14,649 nt of DNA from Saprospiraceae bacterium. GTDB taxonomy: Bacteria; Bacteroidota; Bacteroidia; Chitinophagales; Saprospiraceae. Location: positions 1 through 14,649 of the forward strand of contig JAHDII010000059.1 in assembly GCA_020630895.1 (NCBI GenBank), given 5' to 3'. The translations under genes and the position numbers were made by a program. Shown here piece after piece: positions 1-5,168 of the stretch; the first letter of the stretch is position 1; each line of letters opens with the position of its first letter. Under the pieces are notes generated by a model that did no database searches, was not told where the DNA came from, and was given only the letters and a program-made list of their open reading frames with translations.

Positions 1-132
1 GAAACAGGCGTAGATTGTGGTGGCTCTTGTCCTCCTTGTCAAACAACTCCTACTCCTACTTGTAGCGATGGTGTACAAAATGGAAACGAAACAGGCGTAG
101 ATTGTGGTGGCTCTTGTCCTCCTTGTCAAACA
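1..132 (+). repeat. 87-nt direct repeat encoding the DCGGSCPPC motif
   Basis: Bases 1-45 and 88-132 are identical over all 45 positions, so the repeat period is 87 nt (29 codons, in frame). The spacer encodes a short Thr/Pro linker (TTPTPT) and the CSDGVQNGN half of the unit. Identity at synonymous sites points to recent duplication or gene conversion. More copies may lie left of the window. Confidence 0.9.
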
Positions 133-735
133 AATAATGGAACAGAAGATATCCAAATCATTATAAAAACAGATGATTATGGTAGTGAAACCGATTGGGA
201 ATTACTAGATGAAAATGGGAATATCGTAGCAACTGGAGGTCCTTATGCGGATAATAATAGTACTACATATACTAAAACAGTAACTGTAAATTCTTCAGAA
301 TGTTATACCTTCTATATTTATGATTATTATGGAGATGGTATATGTTGTAGTTATGGGAATGGTGATTATTGGATTAAAAAAGCAAATAATCAAACTATCA
401 TCAATGGAAATGGAAACTTTGGATATTATACTTCTCATTCTTTCTGCTTATCTGATGGAAATAGAGTAGCTGCTCCAAATATAGATGAGAAAAAACGTAG
501 AAACATTTCTGTTGTATCTCATCAAAATGGAGAATTAAATATTCAAGCTCAAAATACTCCTTTAGATGAAACTTTAAAAATAAAAGATACTTATGGTCAT
601 CTGATAAAAGAAATTTCTATTACAAAAGGAAGTTCAAATCAAAAGATTTCAACAGAAAATTTTCCTAAAGGAAGATATACCATTAGTACAGGAAAACAAG
701 GAAAAGAAATTTCAACTTCTTTTGAAATTCAATAA
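1..735 (+). CDS. Secreted Cys-rich T9SS cargo protein, C-terminal fragment (5' end outside window)
   Basis: The frame is open from base 1 to a TAA at 733-735, giving 244 residues with no start in the window. It begins with two copies of a Cys-rich motif of the form CSDGxQNGxExGVDCGGSCPPC, the first truncated by the window edge (fragment residues 1-13 and 21-42). Residues about 50-150 form a domain with DDYGSETDWELLDENG, CYTFYIYDYYGDGICC and a final SFCL, a pattern common in secreted Bacteroidota peptidases and lectin-like proteins. Residues about 168-244 look like a type A T9SS sorting domain: short beta strands, LKIKDTYGHLIKE, then FPKGRYTIST and a terminal strand. The inferred role is an extracellular or surface-attached protein exported by the type IX system. 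The catalytic part, if any, lies upstream and cannot be named. The family assignment of the tail is by pattern only. Confidence 0.85.
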   Translation, partial: ETGVDCGGSCPPCQTTPTPTCSDGVQNGNETGVDCGGSCPPCQTNNGTEDIQIIIKTDDYGSETDWELLDENGNIVATGGPYADNNSTTYTKTVTVNSSECYTFYIYDYYGDGICCSYGNGDYWIKKANNQTIINGNGNFGYYTSHSFCLSDGNRVAAPNIDEKKRRNISVVSHQNGELNIQAQNTPLDETLKIKDTYGHLIKEISITKGSSNQKISTENFPKGRYTISTGKQGKEISTSFEIQ

Positions 736-763
736 AAAGTATTAGTAGCAATTTTAAGCCAAT

Positions 764-800
764 CCCCTCTTACAAATTTGTGAGAGGGGGTTTTCTTTAT
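764..800 (+). terminator. Rho-independent terminator of the T9SS cargo gene
   Basis: The left arm 764-773 (CCCCTCTTAC) pairs with 780-789 (GTGAGAGGGG), ten pairs with one T-G wobble, around an AAATTT loop. It is followed by GTTTTCTTTATTC. It sits about 30 nt after the stop codon, where a terminator is expected. Confidence 0.85.
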
Positions 801-871
801 TCTTTGAAATTTTACAAAAGAAGACAAGAAATACACTTGAAGGATTAAATACTAGAAAAATGGATTAAAAC

Positions 872-903
872 TTTGTTCTTTTCAAAACAAATTTATATCT
901 TTG
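872..903 (+). promoter_or_regulatory. Bacteroidota-type promoter of rpmE2
   Basis: A -33 TTTG at 872-875 and a -7 TATCTTTG at 896-903 (consensus TAnnTTTG) are separated by 20 nt, the usual spacing for the Bacteroidota primary sigma factor. The predicted transcript starts near 908-912, leaving a leader of about 30 nt with no clear Shine-Dalgarno sequence. The rest of the gap 736-940 holds only the preceding terminator and AT-rich sequence. Confidence 0.75.
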
Positions 904-940
904 CACTCCGAATTTTAAAATTAAGAAAATCGTATAAGCG

Positions 941-1225
941 ATGAAAAAAGATACACATCCAGAGAATTATAGAATGGTCGTTTTTAAAGACGTATCTAAT
1001 GATTATACTTTTGTAACTCGTTCATGTGCTCCTTCTAAAGAAACTATAGAGATGGACGGTCAAGAATATCCTTTAGTAAAGGTTGAGATTTCTAGTTCAA
1101 GTCATCCATTCTTTACGGGTAAGATGAAATTTGTAGATACAGCAGGTCGTATTGATAAATTCAATAAGAAATTTGCTAAATTTTCAAAATTCACGAAAAA
1201 AGACCAAGAAGAAGAGGAAAAATAA
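941..1225 (+). CDS. rpmE2: 50S ribosomal protein L31, type B
   Basis: This 94-residue protein has the type B L31 signature: MKKDTHPENYRMVVFKDVSN at the N-terminus, then FVTRSCAPSKETI, EYPLVKVEISSSSHPFFTG and DTAGRIDKFNKKF. It ends in a charged Lys/Glu tail (residues 86-94). Type B L31 belongs to the large ribosomal subunit. Only one Cys is present (in RSCA), so the zinc-binding cysteines of type A L31 are missing, as expected for the zinc-independent form. The start is fixed by the promoter and the family's usual N-terminus. It is monocistronic, with its own promoter at 872-903 and a terminator at 1252-1296. Confidence 0.97.
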   Translation: MKKDTHPENYRMVVFKDVSNDYTFVTRSCAPSKETIEMDGQEYPLVKVEISSSSHPFFTGKMKFVDTAGRIDKFNKKFAKFSKFTKKDQEEEEK

Positions 1226-1251
1226 AATTATTTTCTCAAATATTTATAAAT

Positions 1252-1296
1252 AATAAAGTCCTAAGCCTTATTTTGGTTTAGGACTTTATTATTTTT
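1252..1296 (+). terminator. Rho-independent terminator of rpmE2
   Basis: The left arm 1252-1267 (AATAAAGTCCTAAGCC) pairs with 1275-1290 over 16 pairs with one G-T wobble, around a TTATTTT loop. It is followed by ATTTTT at 1291-1296. It lies 26 nt after the rpmE2 stop. Its T-tract also forms part of the putative -7 box of the next gene. Confidence 0.85.
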
Positions 1297-1297
1297 G
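1290..1297 (+). promoter_or_regulatory. Candidate -7 box for the GlmU-like gene, overlapping a terminator
   Basis: TATTTTTG at 1290-1297 matches TAnnTTTG exactly and is followed by CC, as in the fbp promoter. It would start transcription about 10-15 nt before the ATG at 1317. No good -33 TTTG lies 19-21 nt upstream. The nearest, 1272-1275 in the terminator loop, is only 14 nt away, so the call is moderate. Confidence 0.45.
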
Positions 1298-1316
1298 CCG
1301 TAGATATAAGAACAAG

Positions 1317-2531
1317 ATGAAAAAAAATATTATTCTTTTTGATGATGAAGGAAGAGATCATTTACTTCCTTTAGTTTTTGCTCGTCCTGTAGGAGAACTT
1401 AGGATTGGGATATTAAATATTAGAGAAAAATGGGAAAAACGTTTTCAATCTAAAGTTTCCTATATTACTCAAGATTATTTGGCTGAAAAATATCCTATTC
1501 ATATTAGTGATGATAATATTGTAATTAATGGAAGTGCTTGTCCTTCTGATATGCTATTTCGATTAGTTAAAGATTTAGATTTTAATGAGGCTTTACTAAA
1601 AGGAGAAAATTTAATTGCTGCACGTTTGGATGCTGAACAATTCAATCGTTTAATGAACGATAAAGAAGTAGAAAGTTTAGTAGGTTTTGATTTAGAAGAT
1701 ACTCCTTTTATAAAAATAGATAAACCTTTTGATATTTTTCATTATAATGCACAAGCATTACAAGAAGATTTTGATTTTATTACAAGAAATAGAACTTCTC
1801 AAACTATCAGTAGTAGTAATCAAGTTTTGAATGCTGAAAATATATTTTTAGAAGAAGGTGCAAAAGTGGAATGTTCTATTTTAAATGCTACTAATGCTCC
1901 TATATATGTAGGAAAAAATGCTGAAATCATGGAGGGTTGTATGATTCGAGATGGTTTAGCTATGAATGATCATGCTGTTTTAAAAATGGGAACAAAAGCG
2001 TATGGTGCTACTACTTTAGGTCCTTATTGCAAGGTAGGAGGAGAGGTCAATAATGTTGTATTTACAGGTTATTCTAATAAAGGACATGATGGCTTTTTAG
2101 GAAATTCTGTAATTGGAGAATGGTGTAATATTGGTGCAGATTCTAATAGTTCTAATCTTAAAAATAATTATGCTGAAGTAAAATTATGGGATTATCCTTC
2201 TGGTAAATTTAAGCCTACAGGATTACAATTTTGTGGTTTAATTATGGGTGATCATTCTAAATGCGGTATTAATACGATGTTCAATACAGGAACAGTTGTT
2301 GGATTTAATGCTAATATTTTTGGTTCAGGTTTTCCAAGGAATTTTATTCCTTCTTTTTCTTGGGGAGGTGCTTCGGGTTTTATGCCTTATAATATTAATA
2401 AAGCTTTTGATACGGCTCAAAAAATGATGCAACGTAGAAATATTGAATTAACAGATTTAGATCAAAAAATTATGAAGCATATAATGGAAATCACTTCTAC
2501 TTTCCGCCCTTGGGATAAAAAAGCTTCATAA
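1317..2531 (+). CDS. GlmU-like sugar-1-phosphate nucleotidyltransferase/acetyltransferase (Bacteroidota type)
   Basis: The 404-residue protein matches the alternative GlmU family of Bacteroidota, thought to make UDP-N-acetylglucosamine for peptidoglycan and surface glycans. The N-terminal part (about 1-165) has a degenerate nucleotidyltransferase start, MKKNIILFDDEGRDHLLPLV, followed by FARPVGELRIGILNIREKWE, in place of the canonical LAAGxGTRM loop. Residues about 165-345 show hexapeptide-like left-handed beta-helix sequence (APIYVGKNAEI, TTLGPYCKVGGEVNNV, NSVIGEWCNIGADS). The motif GYSNKGHDGFLGNS (251-264) carries a likely acetyltransferase His at 257. A short alpha-helical tail follows. The ATG is chosen because it directly precedes the conserved N-terminus and lies just behind the candidate promoter. 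Its stop overlaps the next start. Whether both activities are retained cannot be seen from sequence. Confidence 0.88.
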   Translation: MKKNIILFDDEGRDHLLPLVFARPVGELRIGILNIREKWEKRFQSKVSYITQDYLAEKYPIHISDDNIVINGSACPSDMLFRLVKDLDFNEALLKGENLIAARLDAEQFNRLMNDKEVESLVGFDLEDTPFIKIDKPFDIFHYNAQALQEDFDFITRNRTSQTISSSNQVLNAENIFLEEGAKVECSILNATNAPIYVGKNAEIMEGCMIRDGLAMNDHAVLKMGTKAYGATTLGPYCKVGGEVNNVVFTGYSNKGHDGFLGNSVIGEWCNIGADSNSSNLKNNYAEVKLWDYPSGKFKPTGLQFCGLIMGDHSKCGINTMFNTGTVVGFNANIFGSGFPRNFIPSFSWGGASGFMPYNINKAFDTAQKMMQRRNIELTDLDQKIMKHIMEITSTFRPWDKKAS

Positions 2532-3202
2532 TGCAAATTCCATTTTGGAAAAAATGGTTGAGCCATTTCCGAGAAATTCATCTTGAAAGTTTAGAGAGCG
2601 ATCATCATGATGAATTACATGTATATCTTTCAAAAGGTCGGTATCAGTTATTCACTAAAGACACATTATATTCTTATGATGATTTGTACATCAATTTTGA
2701 TACTGCTTTTAGTCAATTAAATATTCAAAAAAAATCTCCTGAAAATGTATTGTTACTAGGACTTGGATTAGGAAGTATTCCTTTCATGCTAGAAAATAAA
2801 TATCAGATAAAAAGCAATTATACCGCTGTTGAGATTGATGATGTGATGATTCACTTAGCCAATAAATATTCGCTGTCTAACTTACAATCTCCTATTCATT
2901 ATATTTGTACTGATGCTTCTATTTTTGTTTCAACTTGCCAAGAAAAATTTGATTTAATTTGTATGGATATTTTTTTTGAAGAAGATAAAATTCCTCCTCA
3001 ATTTGAAACAATAGAATATTTAGAACAACTTCGTTCATTACTTCAAACTAATGGGCTACTCTTATATAATCGTTTAGCATATTTTCAAAAAGATATTAAT
3101 GAAAGTATCAATTTTAAAGAAGGTCCTTTTAAAACTGTTTTTCCACAACAATATCATATTGATGTTCAAGGAAATTGGATCTTAGTGGGAGAAAAAAAAT
3201 AA
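2531..3202 (+). CDS. Spermidine-synthase-like SAM-dependent methyltransferase family protein
   Basis: The 223-residue protein has a Rossmann-type SAM-binding fold. Motif I is VLLLGLGLGSIP (73-84), the ribose-binding acidic loop is VEID (100-103), TDA lies at 127-129, and MDIFFEEDKIPPQF (145-158) fills the motif IV region. The short N-terminal strands (YQLFTKDTLYSYDDLYINFD, 38-57) recall SpeE-like proteins. The DSSDP-like aminopropyltransferase motif is absent, so true spermidine synthase activity is unlikely, and the substrate is unknown. The ATG overlaps the previous stop by one base (TAATG), which indicates translational coupling with the GlmU-like gene. It has no signal peptide or TM segment and is cytoplasmic. 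The ending WILVGEKK is normal for the fold. Confidence 0.75.
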   Translation: MQIPFWKKWLSHFREIHLESLESDHHDELHVYLSKGRYQLFTKDTLYSYDDLYINFDTAFSQLNIQKKSPENVLLLGLGLGSIPFMLENKYQIKSNYTAVEIDDVMIHLANKYSLSNLQSPIHYICTDASIFVSTCQEKFDLICMDIFFEEDKIPPQFETIEYLEQLRSLLQTNGLLLYNRLAYFQKDINESINFKEGPFKTVFPQQYHIDVQGNWILVGEKK

Positions 3203-3225
3203 GCCGAGAAATATCTTCCTCGGCT
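3192..3225 (-). terminator. Terminator of the MORN-caspase gene, overlapping the 3' end of the opposing gene
   Basis: Read on the - strand, AGCCGAGGAA (3225-3216) pairs with TTTCTCGGCT (3211-3202) over ten pairs with one G-U, around a GATA loop. TATTTTTTTTC then runs through 3201-3191. The T-tract is the complement of the Lys codons at the end of the + strand methyltransferase-like gene. On the + strand the hairpin has no T-run, so it mainly serves the - strand gene. Confidence 0.75.
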
Positions 3226-3250
3226 CAACCAAAAACCATTACAAAATCAC

Positions 3251-3281
3251 ATTCTCTTTATCGGCATTCAAAAAAGAGAAT
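3251..3281. repeat. Inverted repeat in the 3' region of the MORN-caspase transcript
   Basis: ATTCTCTTT (3251-3259) is complementary to AAAGAGAAT (3273-3281), a nine-pair stem with a 13-nt loop. It lies between the caspase stop at 3288 and the terminator. No T-run follows on either strand, so it is not itself a good terminator. AT-rich composition makes a chance hairpin possible. Confidence 0.4.
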
Positions 3282-3287
3282 AAGAGT

Positions 3288-4976
3288 TTATCTCACTATT
3301 GAAACAGGCATATTTTTATCAAATTTTCCTGTAAGTGTAGGTGTTTGGGCTTTTACAGTATATTTTGTTACTTTAGAATGAACAAAATCAAAAAGTTCAT
3401 TCATTGTTACTATATCATTACCATTTTTATCTGCTTCTCCTTTTAATCCTCTCATCAAAAAATGACTAAAAACTCCTTGTCGTAAACCACTATCTTCTAA
3501 AGAAGTTTCCTCCGCTTTTGAAGACATTAATAATGCTGTGCCTCCATTAGTTGTAGAAAAAGCAGAATAATATTTTTCTATTGTTGATTTTATAACATCA
3601 GGACTTTTCATAGCTAACATACTTCCTGAATGACAAGCATCTGCAAATACTATTTTATGCTTGGCTTTACTCTGCTTGAAAATATCTATTACTTCTTCAT
3701 GTTTTACCAAATTATTTATACCATCATAATCTGTTGGAACAAAATATCCATCTAAACCATGTCCCGAATAATATAACATCACAACATCATTTTCGTCTGC
3801 TTTTAAGAATACTTTTTTCATGGTTCTTATCATATTTGCACGAGTAGCATCTTCATCTATTAATACCATAATTTGTTCATCTTTTAAAGCTCCTCCTTCT
3901 GGACTTTTCAAAAAAGCATACATTCTATAAGCATCATCATCAGTATATTTTAAAGATTGTAAATGAGGGTATCTCCCTACCCCAACAATAACTGCCCATA
4001 CTTTAACCTTTATATCTTTATCTACTTCTATATGTTCATCAACAATACCTTCATCTGAAGTAATCACTTTTAACGGACGACCATAATTCCATTCTGCACT
4101 TAAAGTCCTTCCATCTTTATAAGTCATGATACCTTTACCATGTGGGGCATGTTTTTTCCAACCTCCTACATATTTATCACCATTAGAATAATAAATCGTT
4201 CCTTGACCTTGAGGTTTACCATTATGATGTGTTCCTATATATCTCGAACCGTCGCTATATATATATACCCCTTCTACATCATTACAAAAAGTTTTATTAC
4301 AATTAGGAAGATTTTTTTCTTCTATATCTGTAGTATTTGTAGCTACTGTTTCTTCTTTTTGAGGAGGTGCTACTATTTCTTCGATAGGAGAAGCCGCAGT
4401 TTCTGCTTCTTCAAAAGCTCCATTCGTCCAATTTCCCTGATACTCATGTCCATTTTCATCAGTATAAGTTCCTTGCCCATTTTTAGCATCATTAGACCAA
4501 TCTCCTTGATACTTTGCTCCACTTTTGTACGTCATTGTACCTTGTCCATCACGCAAATCTGCTTTAAAGTATCCTTCATAAACATCTCCTGTATGATAAG
4601 AATATGTTCCAAAACCCTCTTTAGTATCATTTTTAAATTGCCCTGCATATACATCTCCATTATTGAATGTCATTGTTCCACGTCCGTGCATTTTACTTCT
4701 TTTGAAATCGCCTTTATACCGATCTCCATTTTTGTATTTCATTTGTCCTTTTCCTTCACGAAGGTTTTCTTCCCATTGTCCAATATAAACCCCTCCATTG
4801 CTATAGATTAATTTTCCATTACCATGAATTTGTCCATTTCGGAATTCACCAGCATAAACAGCACCGCTCTTGAATTTTTTCTTACCATACCCATATTTGC
4901 AATCGCCTGAAAGGCACTGGGCTTGAAGCTGAGAAACAGCTCCGACTGCGCAGAATACTAACACCCATTTTCTCAT
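3288..4976 (-). CDS. Secreted MORN-repeat caspase-like (peptidase C14) protein
   Basis: This 562-residue protein starts with a Sec signal peptide (MRKWVLVFCAVGAVSQLQA, likely cut after Ala19). Seven MORN repeats with exact 23-residue spacing follow (tyrosines of Y-x-G-x-F/W at 41, 64, 87, 110, 133, 156, 179). An acidic, Pro-containing linker (about 187-225) comes next, then two or three more MORN units (246, 269 and a degenerate one near 292). Residues about 322-562 are a caspase/metacaspase-fold domain: VWAVIVGVGRYPHLQSL, the catalytic His in YYSGHG (His406), and the catalytic Cys in FADACHSG (Cys448). DxCHSG is the metacaspase-type motif and suggests cleavage after Arg/Lys. No T9SS tail or lipobox is seen, so the inferred site is the periplasm. 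It has its own candidate promoter and terminator and lies 192 nt downstream of the OmpA-like gene. Substrate and trigger are unknown. Confidence 0.9.
   Translation of the reverse strand: MRKWVLVFCAVGAVSQLQAQCLSGDCKYGYGKKKFKSGAVYAGEFRNGQIHGNGKLIYSNGGVYIGQWEENLREGKGQMKYKNGDRYKGDFKRSKMHGRGTMTFNNGDVYAGQFKNDTKEGFGTYSYHTGDVYEGYFKADLRDGQGTMTYKSGAKYQGDWSNDAKNGQGTYTDENGHEYQGNWTNGAFEEAETAASPIEEIVAPPQKEETVATNTTDIEEKNLPNCNKTFCNDVEGVYIYSDGSRYIGTHHNGKPQGQGTIYYSNGDKYVGGWKKHAPHGKGIMTYKDGRTLSAEWNYGRPLKVITSDEGIVDEHIEVDKDIKVKVWAVIVGVGRYPHLQSLKYTDDDAYRMYAFLKSPEGGALKDEQIMVLIDEDATRANMIRTMKKVFLKADENDVVMLYYSGHGLDGYFVPTDYDGINNLVKHEEVIDIFKQSKAKHKIVFADACHSGSMLAMKSPDVIKSTIEKYYSAFSTTNGGTALLMSSKAEETSLEDSGLRQGVFSHFLMRGLKGEADKNGNDIVTMNELFDFVHSKVTKYTVKAQTPTLTGKFDKNMPVSIVR
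4158..4856 (-). repeat. MORN repeat array (7 + 2 units, 69-nt period)
   Basis: The region encodes consecutive 23-residue MORN units in two blocks: residues 41-183 (4856-4428) and 246-273 (4241-4158), separated by a non-repeat linker. Units share G-x-G-T/K-x-x-Y/F, then NGD-x-Y-x-G-x-F/W. Nucleotide similarity between units is only moderate, so the array is old rather than freshly amplified. Confidence 0.85.
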
Positions 4977-5073
4977 AACCTAATCCGTTTTTATTGTATT
5001 TAGAAAATAATTTGGTGTAGTATTATAATCGATAAATAAGTAGTTTGATTTGTTGAATAATGTATAGATAACT

Positions 5074-5104
5074 CAAATTAACATATTTTATTTTGAAGAA
5101 TCAA
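5074..5104 (-). promoter_or_regulatory. Candidate promoter of the MORN-caspase gene
   Basis: On the - strand a TTG (5104-5102) is followed after 20 nt by TTAATTTG (5081-5074), one mismatch from TAnnTTTG. Transcription would start near 5068, about 90 nt before the ATG. No terminator was found for the upstream OmpA-like gene in 4977-5168, so read-through is also possible. Confidence 0.35.
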
Positions 5105-5168
5105 GACAAAACCAATTAAAAAAATGTTAAGAAATTAAACCTTTGCTAAAAAAGAAAGTCGAAATAAT

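Noticed and set aside
2531..3202. True spermidine synthase (speE)
   Set aside because: The catalytic DSSDP-like motif is missing and the protein is shorter than usual; only the fold is supported.
3175..3381. A 68-codon + strand open frame across the convergent gene ends
   Set aside because: It overlaps both genes and the terminator hairpin, and has no family resemblance.
4140..4811. A 223-codon + strand open frame rich in Ile, Ser and Phe
   Set aside because: It lies antisense to the MORN repeats. Its composition is just the complement of repeated Tyr/Asn/Gly/Asp/Lys codons, and no domain or promoter supports it.
4158..4856. CRISPR-like periodic repeat
   Set aside because: The 69-nt period is coding (23-residue MORN units) with diverged copies and no unique spacers.
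4917..4976. Lipoprotein signal peptide for the MORN-caspase (Cys at residue 21)
   Set aside because: The residue before Cys is Gln, not Ala, Gly or Ser, so there is no lipobox. Cleavage after Ala19 by signal peptidase I fits better.
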